From the NCBI RefSeq assembly GCF_016765585.1, contig NZ_JAESWC010000019.1:1-52968 (forward strand): 52,968 nt of DNA. Direction: 5' to 3'. The notes under the pieces were generated by a model, which did no database searches, had not been told where the DNA came from, and saw only the letters and a list, made by a program, of their open reading frames with translations. The stretch comes from Clostridium rhizosphaerae (lineage in GTDB: Bacteria; Bacillota; Clostridia; Clostridiales; Clostridiaceae). Both the position numbers and the translations under genes were made by a program. Below, piece by piece: positions 1 to 11,503 of this stretch (its first letter is position 1; every line of letters starts with the position of its first letter).

Positions 1-141
1 AAAGTTTGAAAACTTAAGCTCATCGCTTACTTATTTTATCGAAGTCGCCTAAACAACTTCAAAAGAATTGCTGGTCATTTACCTTAATTTCTCTGTTTAA
101 TTTTCAAAGACCAATTTGCTTTGCTTCGTTACAGCTTTTAT
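1..141 (-). other. Leader of a leftward rRNA operon (pre-16S)
   Basis: Read on the minus strand this is almost base-for-base the same as 52788-52930 on the plus strand, the leader directly before the 16S start at the right edge. It includes the boxA-like TTGGTCTTTGAAAA block and the segment ending in AAGTTTTCAAACTTT. The mature 16S gene would therefore begin a few bases left of the window, transcribed leftward. No rRNA sequence proper is present at this edge. Confidence 0.9.
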
Positions 142-170
142 ATCTTATCATTTAAACTTCTTATTGTCAA
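142..170 (-). promoter_or_regulatory. rRNA operon promoter (leftward)
   Basis: On the minus strand there is a perfect -35 TTGACA (165-170), a 17-base spacer and a -10 TAAGAT (142-147). The right-hand rRNA leader has the same promoter with the same spacing. Confidence 0.85.
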
Positions 171-202
171 TAACTTTTTATTATTGATAAGAAGTTTAAA
201 TG
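149..202. repeat. Palindrome overlapping the leftward rRNA promoter
   Basis: CATTTAAACTTCTTAT at 149-164 is matched exactly by its reverse complement at 187-202, with further inner pairing (168-173 with 181-186). The palindrome covers the -35 box and the region just upstream. The right-hand rRNA promoter lacks the second arm. Its role is unknown. Confidence 0.8.
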
Positions 203-689
203 TTGCAACGAAATTCATCGTGGCCACTGCATCGCAGCGACAAGTGTTATTTTATCAAAAATATTTACTTAGACTTTTACATATTTTCTTATTATATCAA
301 ATTATGTTGCATATACTATTTTTTACTTTATTTTTTTTCATTTTACGCATATGGATACACTAGGAAAAGTTTATGCTAAATATAATAAAATTGCGAACTA
401 AATGTTTGTATGCTTTGCTTTAAAGTCCGCAGGGCTTTGCGTGGAAAATAATATATAATCTTAGTAATTACCTTTCTATCATTCATATATTTAAATATAA
501 ACCTATAAACATATTCAAATATATATCTATTTAAATATTTACTTGAGCCATGCTGGTTTGCAGTAGATTTACTTTATACGATATTAAAGAACATGCTTAT
601 ATCAACTCTAATATTAAACAACTCCAAATATTAAAAAGCTTTAATTATAAAACAATCATTGAGTAAGTCGTATAGATATAATTATAATT
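203..689. other. Gene-free stretch upstream of the left rRNA promoter
   Basis: Very AT-rich sequence with stop codons in all frames and no credible ribosome binding site. An open frame across 121-363 lies mostly on the rRNA promoter and leader, is dominated by Leu/Phe/Ile and has no Shine-Dalgarno sequence, so it is not called. No tRNA or other RNA gene was seen. Confidence 0.6.
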
Positions 690-1027
690 GCGTATAAGAT
701 GCATAGGCTAGGTGTAAAGACCGAGAGCAGGTGTAGAAAATATTATTTTAATTTGATTGATAACTTTGCCCATGTTCTTGGTGAAGCAATGCTGGAAAGC
801 TTAGAGTCTCTCTTTTGAGCAAGCTAAAAGTATTTTAAGTTTACTAAAGATATTTTGAATCCTGCAGCCATTAAATAAACAAGAAGTCAAGCGAATTCCT
901 AGAGACTCTTAGCTTTTCAGCATTGCAAGCCTTAGAACATACGCAAAGTTATCCTAAAGTAAAATATTATTTTCTACGCTAGGCTCTAAGGTCTTTACAC
1001 CACAGCCTACGATAGCTTTATTTCGCA
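690..1027. repeat. Large imperfect inverted repeat between gyrA and the rRNA operon
   Basis: The left arm (about 690-817) and right arm (about 895-1027) are imperfect reverse complements over roughly 130 bases. Shared blocks include GGTGTAAAGACC, GATAACTTTGC, GCAATGCTG and AGAGTCTCT. The central ~75 bases are unpaired. There are no open frames of note and no transposase remnant. It could be a folded RNA, a degenerate inverted mobile element or the remains of two inverted copies of one sequence. Confidence 0.75.
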
Positions 1028-1047
1028 ATCTACTTATATTCAACAAC

Positions 1048-1075
1048 AAAAAAAGCCCCTAAGGGCTTTTTTAAA
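1048..1075 (-). terminator. Intrinsic terminator after gyrA
   Basis: AAAAGCCC (1051-1058) and GGGCTTTT (1063-1070) form a short stem with a 4-base loop, flanked by A and T runs. It lies 11-40 bases past the gyrA stop, and its flanks could let it work in both directions. Confidence 0.85.
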
Positions 1076-1086
1076 ATTATATAATA

Positions 1087-3552
1087 TTAATCTTCTTGTT
1101 TTTCATCTTCGTTTACTTCTTCCTGTGCTACCGCTTCATCCATATTAATTTTAGCAAGTGCAACAACTTTCTCATCTTCAGTAGTCTTCATTAGTGTAAC
1201 ACCCATAGTGTTTCTTCCAGTAACTGATATGTTGGAAGCATTTAATCTTATTGCTACACCACTGGTATTAATAAGCATTATTTCATCACCGTCTTTAACG
1301 ATTCTAGCTCCAACTATTTTACCTGTCTTTTCAGAGACCTTATAGGTTATAATACCCTTACCCCCTCTTCTGTGAGCAGAGTATTCATCTATGCCTGTTC
1401 TTTTACCATAACCATTTTCACTTACGATTAATACATCTTCATTTTCTGCTATAACATTCATACTTACAGCACTGTCGCCTTCTCTTAAAGTTATGGCCTT
1501 AACTCCAGTAGCAGTTCTTCCCATAGGTCTTACATCTGTTTCGCTGAACCTCATTGAGTATCCATCCTGAGTAACAATTAAAATTTCACTTTGTCCGTCA
1601 GTCATCTTAACTCCAATAAGTTCATCGCCTTCTCGTAAATTAATTGCTGCTAATCCATTCTTTCTTATTGACGAGAATTGAGTTAAGTCTGTTTTCTTTA
1701 TAAGCCCTTCTCTAGTAGCCATTATAAGGAACTTATCCTCTTCGAATTCTTTAACCGGCATAACAGCTTGAATTTTTTCTCCAGGATTTAGAGGAAGAAT
1801 ATTAACTAAATTAGTTCCTTTTGCAGATCTTCCTGCTTCTGGAAGTTCATATCCCTTTAATCTATACACTCTTCCAAGGTTTGTGAAGAATAAAAGATTA
1901 TTATGAGTAGATGTAATAAAGATATGTTCAACAAAGTCATCTTCTTTTGTTGCCATAGCTTGTATTCCTCTTCCTCCTCTTTTTTGAGCTGTATAGGTAT
2001 CAGATGGTATTCTCTTTATATATCCTGCATGAGTTAATGTTACGACAACATCCTGTTCTTGGATTAAATCTTCTATATCAATTTCATTGTTATTTCTTTC
2101 AATTTCGGTTCTTCTCTCATCAGAATATTTTGCTTTTATTTCTAAAAGCTCATTTTTTATAATGTCTAACACTAAGCTTTCATTAGCTAAGATTTCTTTA
2201 TAGTGAGCTATATCTTTCATAAGCTCATTATACTCATCTTCAATTTTTTGTCTTTCTAGACCTGTAAGCCTTTGAAGTCTCATATCCAATATTGCTTGAG
2301 CTTGTTTTTCTGAAAGACCAAATTTCTCCATGAGGCCTGTTCTAGCTGCCTCTGTAGTTCTTGAAGATCTTATTAGAGCTATGACCTCATCAATATGATC
2401 AAGAGCAATTCTTAATCCTTCTAAGATATGCGCTCTAGCAAGTGCTTTATCTAACTCAAACTGAGTTCTTCTTCTTATAACTTCCTTTTGGAAATCTATA
2501 TAATGTACTAATATTTGCTTCAAATTAAGTGTTTGAGGCTCATTATTTACAAGTGCTATCATAATAGCGCCAAATGTAGTTTGGAGACTAGTATGTTTAT
2601 ATAGCTGATTCAAAATAACACTAGCATTAGCATCTTTTTTAGTTTCAATTACTACACGCATACCCTCTCTGTCAGATTCGTCTCTTAGATCTGATATGCC
2701 TTCAATCTTTTTATCTCTTACCAAGTCTGCTATATTTTCAACAAGCTTAGCTTTGTTAACTTGATATGGAAGCTCTGTAACTATAATCTTTTGTCTTCCC
2801 TTTTCTTCTTCAATAGTTGCTTTGGCTCTAACTATAATTTTTCCTCTTCCAGTTTCATAAGCCTCTCTAATTCCTGCAGTTCCAAGTATTATTCCCGCAG
2901 TAGGAAAATCCGGACCTTTTATCTCAGTCATCAATTCCAAAACCGTAGCTTCTGGATTATCAATAAGCATAGTTATTCCATTTATAACTTCACCTAAGTT
3001 ATGTGGAGGTATGTTTGTAGCCATACCAACAGCAATACCAGAAGAACCGCTTACTAAAAGATTTGGAAATCTTGATGGAAGTACCACAGGCTCCTGTTCC
3101 TCACCATCAAAGTTTGGAATAAAGTCTACTGTATTTTTATTTATTTCTCTTAATAGCTCTAGCGTTATTTTGCTCATTCTAGCCTCTGTATAACGCATAG
3201 CAGCTGCCCCGTCACCATCCACGGAACCAAAGTTTCCATGACCATCTACTAAAGGATATCTTATAGAAAAGTCCTGTGCCATTCTAACTAAAGCATCATA
3301 AACTGCAGTATCGCCATGAGGATGGTACTTACCTAAAACGTCTCCTACGATTCTAGCGCACTTTCTATAACCTTTATCAGGAGTAATTCCTAATTCTTGC
3401 ATAGAGTATAGTATTCTTCTATGTACAGGCTTAAGCCCATCCCTTACATCCGGAAGAGCACGACCTACTATAACACTCATAGCATAATCTATATAACATT
3501 TTTTCATTTCTTGTTTTATATCGACTTGTATAACGTTACCTTCATTTCCCAT
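1087..3552 (-). CDS. gyrA: DNA gyrase subunit A
   Basis: This is the breakage-rejoining subunit of type IIA topoisomerase. With GyrB it forms the A2B2 enzyme that adds negative supercoils using ATP. The N-terminal winged-helix/tower region starts with the conserved [21 protein letters not shown]. The catalytic tyrosine is Tyr121 in [10 protein letters not shown]. The quinolone-determining segment reads [14 protein letters not shown] (Thr82, Asp86), a usual wild-type form. The GyrA box QKRGGRG near residue 520 opens the C-terminal beta-pinwheel that wraps DNA, so it is gyrase and not topoisomerase IV. The 821-residue length is typical and the tail is acidic. GAGGTG precedes the ATG. It lies about 34 bases downstream of gyrB and is probably cotranscribed. 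Confidence 0.98.
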   Translation of the reverse strand: MGNEGNVIQVDIKQEMKKCYIDYAMSVIVGRALPDVRDGLKPVHRRILYSMQELGITPDKGYRKCARIVGDVLGKYHPHGDTAVYDALVRMAQDFSIRYPLVDGHGNFGSVDGDGAAAMRYTEARMSKITLELLREINKNTVDFIPNFDGEEQEPVVLPSRFPNLLVSGSSGIAVGMATNIPPHNLGEVINGITMLIDNPEATVLELMTEIKGPDFPTAGIILGTAGIREAYETGRGKIIVRAKATIEEEKGRQKIIVTELPYQVNKAKLVENIADLVRDKKIEGISDLRDESDREGMRVVIETKKDANASVILNQLYKHTSLQTTFGAIMIALVNNEPQTLNLKQILVHYIDFQKEVIRRRTQFELDKALARAHILEGLRIALDHIDEVIALIRSSRTTEAARTGLMEKFGLSEKQAQAILDMRLQRLTGLERQKIEDEYNELMKDIAHYKEILANESLVLDIIKNELLEIKAKYSDERRTEIERNNNEIDIEDLIQEQDVVVTLTHAGYIKRIPSDTYTAQKRGGRGIQAMATKEDDFVEHIFITSTHNNLLFFTNLGRVYRLKGYELPEAGRSAKGTNLVNILPLNPGEKIQAVMPVKEFEEDKFLIMATREGLIKKTDLTQFSSIRKNGLAAINLREGDELIGVKMTDGQSEILIVTQDGYSMRFSETDVRPMGRTATGVKAITLREGDSAVSMNVIAENEDVLIVSENGYGKRTGIDEYSAHRRGGKGIITYKVSEKTGKIVGARIVKDGDEIMLINTSGVAIRLNASNISVTGRNTMGVTLMKTTEDEKVVALAKINMDEAVAQEEVNEDEKQED

Positions 3553-3586
3553 TTGCTACACCTCATTTACTGTGTGAATAACCTTA

Positions 3587-5778
<2,192 letters not shown>

Positions 5779-5826
5779 AAAAAAATCTCCTTTCAAAGCA
5801 TAATCTATAATCAAAGCAAAGCATAA

Positions 5827-6936
5827 CTAAAACTCTTTTAAAGTGTATTCTTTTATTATGTTTCCTCCATGAACTGTAAATATCTTTGCATTTTCACTTA
5901 TATAATTTTTAATATTTTCTATTCCTGTACAAGTAACAATTGTCTGTACATTGTTTATAGAATTTAAAATATATTTTTGTCTGCTTAAATCAAGTTCTGA
6001 TAATACATCATCTAAAAGCAGCACAGGATATTCTCCTGTCTGTTCTTTTATTATCTCAAGAGAAGAAAACTTAATAGTAAGCACCGAAGTTCTCTGCTGC
6101 CCTTGAGAACCATAACTTCTCGTATCAATTCCATTTATACTTATTAAAAAATCATCTCTATGAGGTCCATGCGAGGTAGTTCTTTTCTCCATATCGCCCT
6201 TTAAGTTTTTCTTTAAAAGTTCATTCAAGTTTTTTTCTATGTTATCAAAATCTTTTATACTTGTTATATATTTAAAACTTATGTCTTCAATTGCTGAGGT
6301 AATTTCTTTATGAATTGCTTTTCCTTTTTCATTTAAAAGATTTAAATATTTAAGTCTTTCTTTAATGATAAAGCTTCCAAACCTTGAAAGCTGACTGTCA
6401 TAGATATCAATTATGCTTTCAATATTTTCATTCCACTTTTTAAGAAGTGAGTTTCTTTCATTTAGAACTTTATTATATTGAACCAAACTGTAATAGTACT
6501 TGGAATTAAGCTTACAAAGTTCAATATCAATAAATTTTCGTCTATAAGATGGAGATTCCTTTACTATTTTTAAGTCTTCTGGAGAGAACAAAACAACATT
6601 AAAAACACCAATAAGCTCTTGTATCTTATTGATTTTTATGCTGTTTATTCTTATTCCCTTTTTTCCATCTTTAAAAATTTTTATTTCTATATTTTTGTCT
6701 AATCTTTCTTTAGAAATATAAGCCTTAACATAAGCTTCGTCTTTATTCCAATTTATAAGTTCTTTATCTCTACTAGTCCTTTGTGATTTTGCAATACTAG
6801 AGTAATATATTGCCTCTAAAATATTTGTTTTACCTTGAGCATTATCTCCAATAAAAACATTAACTCCACTATTAAGACTAATATTTAATTCATCATAATT
6901 GCGAAAATTTATAAGCTGTAAGTTTTTTATATACAT
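5827..6936 (-). CDS. recF: DNA replication and repair protein RecF
   Basis: An SMC-like ATPase that helps load RecA at gapped, SSB-coated DNA during repair of stalled forks. The Walker A motif GDNAQGKTN is near residues 30-38. The ABC-type signature SYGSQGQQRT and the Walker B VLLLDDVLSELD are near the C-terminus. Length is about 369 residues, normal for the family. The ATG at 6936 (MYIKNLQLINFRNY) is preferred over a GTG three codons earlier that lies within the AGGTG ribosome binding site. It is the second gene after dnaN, as in most Firmicutes. Confidence 0.97.
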   Translation of the reverse strand: MYIKNLQLINFRNYDELNISLNSGVNVFIGDNAQGKTNILEAIYYSSIAKSQRTSRDKELINWNKDEAYVKAYISKERLDKNIEIKIFKDGKKGIRINSIKINKIQELIGVFNVVLFSPEDLKIVKESPSYRRKFIDIELCKLNSKYYYSLVQYNKVLNERNSLLKKWNENIESIIDIYDSQLSRFGSFIIKERLKYLNLLNEKGKAIHKEITSAIEDISFKYITSIKDFDNIEKNLNELLKKNLKGDMEKRTTSHGPHRDDFLISINGIDTRSYGSQGQQRTSVLTIKFSSLEIIKEQTGEYPVLLLDDVLSELDLSRQKYILNSINNVQTIVTCTGIENIKNYISENAKIFTVHGGNIIKEYTLKEF

Positions 6937-7004
6937 ACAAAACACCTATTATATTATAGCATAAAAAGTGAATATCATGGCAAGAAGAGAAAATAAATAT
7001 ATTT

Positions 7005-7211
7005 TTATACTATTTTATAGCTTTCTCCATCAAATTCTATAATATCACCTTTTACTAATTTTTTACCACGCTGCACTTCAATATTTCCGTTTAACTTTAC
7101 TTCACCATTTTGAACAACTATTTTTGCCTCAGAACCCATTCCTACAGCTCCAGCCCATTTTAAGAATGCATCCAACTTTATATATTCTGTATCTATTTTT
7201 ATCTCTTTCAT
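7005..7211 (-). CDS. yaaA: S4-domain RNA-binding protein YaaA
   Basis: A 68-residue S4-like RNA-binding protein. The core (LDAFLKWAGAVGMGSEAK then VQNGEVKLNGNIE and RGKKLVKGD) is the standard S4 fold, with the glycine-rich GMGSEAK turn. Orthologues lie between dnaN and recF in Bacillus and Clostridium and are implicated in 50S ribosome assembly. AGGAG precedes the ATG. A long hairpin separates it from dnaN. Confidence 0.93.
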   Translation of the reverse strand: MKEIKIDTEYIKLDAFLKWAGAVGMGSEAKIVVQNGEVKLNGNIEVQRGKKLVKGDIIEFDGESYKIV

Positions 7212-7258
7212 AAGCTTTTCTTATCTCCTTTAACTTTAATTATCTTTAAACATAAATT

Positions 7259-7305
7259 TATACAGTATAAAAAGCAATTAAGTCAGCTGCTTTTCATACT
7301 GTATA
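7259..7305 (-). promoter_or_regulatory. 18-bp hairpin between dnaN and yaaA
   Basis: The arms 7259-7276 and 7288-7305 pair over 18 positions with an 11-base loop. The single imperfect position is G-U if read from the minus strand and A-C if read from the plus strand, which points to a minus-strand RNA. The second arm on that strand contains TGCTTTTT but no clean terminal U run, so partial termination or RNA processing between dnaN and yaaA is more likely than full termination. Confidence 0.7.
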
Positions 7306-7354
7306 GATACCTTAAACATTATTTATTAGTATTCCCATTGTTTGTATTTTTAAT

Positions 7355-8458
7355 TTAATATCCCATAACTCTTACAGGAAGAACTAAGTATGTGCAGTTA
7401 TCCTTATTTTTATTTCTAACTATACATGGACTTACACTGCTTGTAAGCTCAAGAATAATTTCTTCTTCATCCATGATTTTGAGTACATCTATAACAAATC
7501 TTGCATTGAATGCAATTTTCAAAGGGTCACCTTGCATAATTACATTAAGTTCTTCACGAGCTTTTCCCAATTGAGAATCGGAAGTGATAATCATGACGTC
7601 GTCTTGGATATCAAGCTTTACTAGATTAGTATTTCCTTCCTTTGCCATAAGGGAAGCTCTTTCTATACAATCATAAAATTCATTTCTTTTTAAAGTGATT
7701 TTTAAATTATATTCATCAGGAATAATGGATTTATAGTTTATAAATTCGCCTTCTAAAAGTCTTGATATAATTTTTGTATTTCCAAGATTGAATAAAATAT
7801 GATTAGGTGTGAAGGTAATATTTACATTTTCTTCTGAGTCCTCAAGAATTTTTGAAACTTCGCTTAAGGTTTTTCCAGGAATTACAGCACTTATAGTATT
7901 ATCATTTTCTACTGGTTCACTTCTTAAAGCAAGTCTCAATCCATCAAGTGCTACCAAATTCAGCTTTCCATTATCAATTTCAAACTTAACTCCAGTAAGT
8001 ATTGGCCTTATTTCATCTTGAGCTGTAGCAAAAATTGTTCCTTTTATCATATTTTTTAAAATCTTTTGAGGGATAGTTAAAAGCATGTTTTCATTAATCT
8101 TTGGAAGCATTGGAAATTCATCAGAATTCATGTATTTAAGCACTGCCTTTGACTTTTCACAAAGTATTTCTAAAGAGTTATTTTCAATAGTATTAACTTG
8201 AACCTCTGAGTTTGGAAGCTTTTTAATAAGTTCCCCAAAAAGCTTTGAATCTACAACAATGCTGCCTTCCTCTAGAATATTTGCTTGTATTTTAGTTTCT
8301 ACGCTTAAGTCAATATCGGATCCTATTAAGGTTAATTCATCATTTCTAGCAATTAAAAGAATTCCTTCTAATATTGTCATAGTGGATTTTCCAGTAACGG
8401 CTTTTTGAGCTGTTGATATAACCTCCTGTAGTTTGCTTTTTTCACATATAAATTTCAT
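7355..8458 (-). CDS. dnaN: DNA polymerase III beta sliding clamp
   Basis: The ring-shaped processivity clamp for DNA polymerase III, made of three repeats of the clamp fold; the 367-residue length is typical. The start MKFICEKSKLQEVISTAQKA and the C-terminal YLVLPVRVMGY (which forms part of the partner-peptide pocket) are diagnostic. AAAGGAG precedes the ATG. It follows dnaA with a 258-base gap rich in DnaA boxes, so the two may be jointly autoregulated by DnaA. Confidence 0.98.
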   Translation of the reverse strand: MKFICEKSKLQEVISTAQKAVTGKSTMTILEGILLIARNDELTLIGSDIDLSVETKIQANILEEGSIVVDSKLFGELIKKLPNSEVQVNTIENNSLEILCEKSKAVLKYMNSDEFPMLPKINENMLLTIPQKILKNMIKGTIFATAQDEIRPILTGVKFEIDNGKLNLVALDGLRLALRSEPVENDNTISAVIPGKTLSEVSKILEDSEENVNITFTPNHILFNLGNTKIISRLLEGEFINYKSIIPDEYNLKITLKRNEFYDCIERASLMAKEGNTNLVKLDIQDDVMIITSDSQLGKAREELNVIMQGDPLKIAFNARFVIDVLKIMDEEEIILELTSSVSPCIVRNKNKDNCTYLVLPVRVMGY

Positions 8459-8716
8459 TTTATCCGCTCCTTTTATTCACAATAGAATCTTCTTTAGATA
8501 GATTAGATAAATATATTATTTTAGTAACAGTAGTAGTAGGGGCTGTGTGTATGTGGATAACAGGTCCCATGCATTGAAACTACTCATAAATTACATAAAA
8601 ATAAGTGTGGATAAGTAAAAGCAATAATTTTAATCTTATCCACATTGTTATAAAGCACAATATCAGTATTTTTTTATCAACAGGTTGTTATAAAACAATT
8701 AATAACAACCTGTTAG
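8459..8716. promoter_or_regulatory. dnaA-dnaN intergenic part of the origin, with DnaA boxes
   Basis: Three perfect DnaA boxes: TGTGGATAA at 8552-8560 and 8606-8614, and TTATCCACA at 8636-8644. A near match, TTATCAACA, lies at 8674-8682. Together with the boxes upstream of dnaA this gives a bipartite origin as in B. subtilis. At the dnaA end a perfect 13-base inverted repeat (8679-8691 / 8702-8714) sits just past the dnaA stop. On the minus strand it lacks a U run, so it may not be a strong terminator for dnaA. Confidence 0.85.
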
Positions 8717-10066
8717 TTATTTTTGCTGTATTTTCTTAGTAAGCTCATTTATAGCCTGCTGAAGGTTTTCGTCTTCCTTTAAACTTTCTGAAATTTTCTC
8801 ATAAGCATGTATTACTGTTGTATGATCTCTGCCGCCAAACTCTTCTCCTATTTTAGGTAAAGAAGTATCTGTAAGCTTTCTGGCAAGATACATAGCAATT
8901 TGACGAGGAAAAGCTACATTTCTTGTCCTTCTTTGAGACTTGAAGTCTTCTATTCTAAGATTATAGTAGCTTGATACTATATCCTGAATTGAATCTATAG
9001 TTATAATCTTACTTTGCTTGTTTGAAATTATATCCTTTAAGGCTTCAGCTGCTAAATCTACAGTGATTTCTTTATTAGTAAGAGAAGAGTAAGCAACTAT
9101 TCTTATTAATGCTCCCTCAAGCTCTCTTATATTAGACTTTATTTTGGTTGCGATATAAACCATGACATCATTAGAAATATTTAAGCCTTCTACATCCGCT
9201 TTTTTCTTTAAAATAGCAATTCTCGTTTCAAAATCAGGAGTCTGAATATCTGCTATAAGTCCCCATTCAAAGCGGGATCTTAACCTATCCTCTAATGTGG
9301 GAATTTCTTTTGGTGGCCTGTCGCTGGATAAAATTATCTGCTTGTTTGCTTCATGCAAAGCATTAAATGTATGAAAAAACTCCTGTTGGGTAGCATCTTT
9401 ACCAGCAATAAATTGAATATCATCTATCAAAAGAACATCTACATTTCTGTATTTATTTCTAAACTCAACGTTTTTATCATCTTTAATAGAATTAATCAGT
9501 TCATTAGTAAACTTTTCTGAAGACACATAAACAACCTTTGACTTAGGATTGTTTTCTAATATATAGTGTCCGATAGCATGCATAAGGTGTGTCTTTCCAA
9601 GTCCAACACCTCCGTAAACAAAAAGAGGATTATATGCTTTTGCTGGAGATTCTGCAACAGCTAAAGAAGCTGCATGAGCAAACCGGTTGCTATTACCTAT
9701 GACGAAAGAATCAAAGGTATACTTTGGATTTAAGGTAGCAGACATTTCATCACTTATTACAACATTACTTGAAAGAGTCTTTTTGATAGCTTTTTCTTCA
9801 AGATCAACAGATTCTTCTGAAGCAACGGTAAATTCTATATTATATTTTCTAGGCGAGATAATCTTTAATGCATTAATAAGCAGGTCTCTATACCTTGTTT
9901 CAAGTATTTCTTTTGTAAAGTTATTTGGTACGCCAAGTCTTAAGGTATCGTTAATCAGGGATAAGGGAATAGAACTCTTAATCCAGGTATTAAAACTCAC
10001 TTCACTAAGTTCACCCTTCATAATATTTAACGTTTTTTCCCATAGTTCTTTTAGTCCGCCATCCAT
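8717..10066 (-). CDS. dnaA: Chromosomal replication initiator DnaA
   Basis: AAA+ initiator that binds DnaA boxes, melts the origin and recruits the helicase. The N-terminal domain I spans about residues 1-80, followed by a short linker. Walker A is GGVGLGKT (152-159) and Walker B is LLIDDIQF (Asp215-Asp216). The C-terminal helix-turn-helix domain ends with the signature [15 protein letters not shown], which contacts DnaA boxes. Length is 449 residues. GGAGG lies 7 bases before the ATG. It is transcribed away from oriC with dnaN downstream. Confidence 0.99.
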   Translation of the reverse strand: MDGGLKELWEKTLNIMKGELSEVSFNTWIKSSIPLSLINDTLRLGVPNNFTKEILETRYRDLLINALKIISPRKYNIEFTVASEESVDLEEKAIKKTLSSNVVISDEMSATLNPKYTFDSFVIGNSNRFAHAASLAVAESPAKAYNPLFVYGGVGLGKTHLMHAIGHYILENNPKSKVVYVSSEKFTNELINSIKDDKNVEFRNKYRNVDVLLIDDIQFIAGKDATQQEFFHTFNALHEANKQIILSSDRPPKEIPTLEDRLRSRFEWGLIADIQTPDFETRIAILKKKADVEGLNISNDVMVYIATKIKSNIRELEGALIRIVAYSSLTNKEITVDLAAEALKDIISNKQSKIITIDSIQDIVSSYYNLRIEDFKSQRRTRNVAFPRQIAMYLARKLTDTSLPKIGEEFGGRDHTTVIHAYEKISESLKEDENLQQAINELTKKIQQK

Positions 10067-10496
10067 TTTTTATCCTCCAGTTCAAACATAAAAAATATTT
10101 TTTTAACCGGGAAAATAATAATCCACATGTTATATTAACTAAAACTAAGATTATTTTAATTTGTAGACAAATGTTGAAAAAAATATTCACATGTCAATAA
10201 TATTGTGGATATTTTATAAGCACAAAAGTTATTAACAATGTGAAGAAATTTATATATTAACATTATTAACTATCAATAAAAGCCTTATTTATCTATAAAT
10301 ATAACATTGTTACGCATTGTATTTGCAATTATTGAACAAGTTATACACAAAGTTATCAACAGATGTGGATAACTTGTCATATTTAAAAATTATTCACAAT
10401 CCTTTATCTATAATATCAAAACTACAGAGGCTATTCAAGAAGTTATCCACAAAAAATGTGTAGAAATATAAAAAATAATCAACAATCCTCTTATTC
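10067..10496. other. oriC: DnaA-box cluster and AT-rich unwinding region
   Basis: The gene-free side of the origin. DnaA boxes, perfect or near: TGTGGATAT (10204-10212), TTATTAACA (10229-10237), TTATACACA (10341-10349), TTATCAACA (10353-10361), TGTGGATAA (10364-10372), TTATTCACA (10390-10398) and TTATCCACA (10443-10451), the last followed by a weak inverted TGTGTAGAA (10457-10465). Very AT-rich DNA lies on both sides. TAGAAATATAAAAAATAA after the last box could be the DnaA-trio/unwinding element, but this is tentative. No dnaA promoter could be picked with confidence. Confidence 0.9.
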
Positions 10497-10525
10497 TTGA
10501 CATTAACACCTTGTAAATATATAAT
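10497..10525 (+). promoter_or_regulatory. Strong sigma-A promoter for rpmH-rnpA
   Basis: Perfect consensus: TTGACA (10497-10502), 17-base spacer, TATAAT (10520-10525). The rpmH start is about 160 bases downstream, leaving a long untranslated leader. It is directed rightward out of oriC. Confidence 0.92.
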
Positions 10526-10692
10526 TTAATAGTAAAACTTAAAGTATGTTCAATTTTAAATTTTAACCTGTATTATTAAAGTTTAGAGATTTGGTTATAA
10601 TTAGAATAGCCAGGCAGGTTGAATTTAAGTTTTATGTAGGTAGTAAGAAAATTGCTATACATTATTGATAAGTAGAAGGGGGTGTAGCACAG

Positions 10693-10827
10693 ATGTTTAT
10701 GACTTACCAACCAAAAAAGAAACAAAGAAAAAAAGAGCACGGATTCAGAAAAAGAATGGCTTCTCAAGGTGGAAGAAACGTTCTTAAGAGAAGAAGAGCA
10801 AAAGGTAGAAAAAGATTGACAGCATAA
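10693..10827 (+). CDS. rpmH: 50S ribosomal protein L34
   Basis: A 44-residue basic protein ([20 protein letters not shown], then [20 protein letters not shown] and a short tail), a clear L34. It is a late-assembly component of the large subunit. AAGGGGG lies about 10 bases before the ATG; a second ATG two codons in is farther from it. First gene of the conserved rpmH-rnpA-yidD-yidC-jag run. The opposite strand also has a 63-codon frame here, which is only a shadow. Confidence 0.98.
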   Translation: MFMTYQPKKKQRKKEHGFRKRMASQGGRNVLKRRRAKGRKRLTA

Positions 10828-10849
10828 GGCCGCTTTAGTGGCCTTTTTC
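10828..10849 (+). terminator. Attenuating terminator between rpmH and rnpA
   Basis: GGCCGC and GTGGCC form a short GC stem directly after the rpmH stop, followed by TTTTT. It probably lowers rnpA expression relative to rpmH, since both lie behind the same strong promoter. Confidence 0.75.
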
Positions 10850-10883
10850 TGTAATTGCAGTGAAAAAGGAGCGAAATGCTTTT

Positions 10884-11264
10884 ATGAATGCTTTTATTAA
10901 GGAAGAAAAACTAAGAAAAAATATAGAGTTTAGAACTGTTTACAGAAAAGGCAAATCTTTTTCTAATCAATTATTAGTTTTATATATAATGAAGAATCGT
11001 AAGGAAATAAACCGAGCGGGAATATCGGTTAGTAAAAAAGTAGGTAAGAGTGTAGTTAGAAGCAAAGTTAAAAGACTTATCAGCGAAAGCTATAGACTAA
11101 ATAAAGACAATGTCAAAAAAGGATATGATTTGGTCTTTATTGCTAGAACTACATCAAATGATAAAAATTATTATGATATTGAAAAGGCACTTACAAATCT
11201 GTTTAAAAAGGCAGGTTTATTAATTAATGAAAAAACTACTGATTGTGATAATCAAGTTTTATAG
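10884..11264 (+). CDS. rnpA: Ribonuclease P protein component
   Basis: Protein subunit of RNase P, which with RnpB RNA removes tRNA 5' leaders. It shows [13 protein letters not shown] at the leader-binding face and the basic [14 protein letters not shown] helix (the RNR-type motif). The ATG at 10884 is chosen because GGAG lies 11 bases upstream. A GTG at 10860 would add eight residues but has no ribosome binding site before it. That gives 126 residues. The 3' end overlaps yidD by 38 bases in another frame. Confidence 0.93.
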   Translation: MNAFIKEEKLRKNIEFRTVYRKGKSFSNQLLVLYIMKNRKEINRAGISVSKKVGKSVVRSKVKRLISESYRLNKDNVKKGYDLVFIARTTSNDKNYYDIEKALTNLFKKAGLLINEKTTDCDNQVL

Positions 11265-11475
11265 AAAGTTTCTTTCACCATTGAAAAGAGGCTTCTATTA
11301 TATTTTTTCACCTTTTTTAGTGGGAGAAGTTGGGTGCAGGTTTTATCCAACTTGTTCGGAGTATGCTATTGAAGCTATAGAAAAGTATGGAGCTTTAAAA
11401 GGAAGTATCATGGCAGCTAAAAGAATTTTAAGGTGTAATCCTTTTAATAAAGGTGGATACGATCCTGTAAAATGA
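11227..11475 (+). CDS. yidD: Membrane protein insertion efficiency factor YidD
   Basis: An 82-residue peripheral membrane protein of the YidD/DUF37 family, which helps YidC-dependent insertion. Conserved [29 protein letters not shown] and [13 protein letters not shown] are all present. It starts inside the end of rnpA, as is usual, and its weak ribosome binding site suggests translational coupling to rnpA. yidC follows after 28 bases. Confidence 0.96.
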   Translation: MKKLLIVIIKFYRKFLSPLKRGFYYIFSPFLVGEVGCRFYPTCSEYAIEAIEKYGALKGSIMAAKRILRCNPFNKGGYDPVK

Positions 11476-11503
11476 TTAATAAGTATCCAAGGAGGTTTGG
11501 AGT

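Noticed and set aside
121-363. 80-codon open frame, Leu/Phe/Ile-rich
   Set aside because: TTG start without a ribosome binding site, lying across the leftward rRNA promoter and leader; low-complexity composition expected from AT-rich DNA.
10100-10113. Possible second Noc-binding site (AACCGGGAAAAT) near the dnaA promoter
   Set aside because: Only one half matches; the palindrome is broken at several positions.
10576-10767. 63-codon minus-strand frame near oriC
   Set aside because: Overlaps rpmH, whose L34 product is unmistakable on the plus strand.
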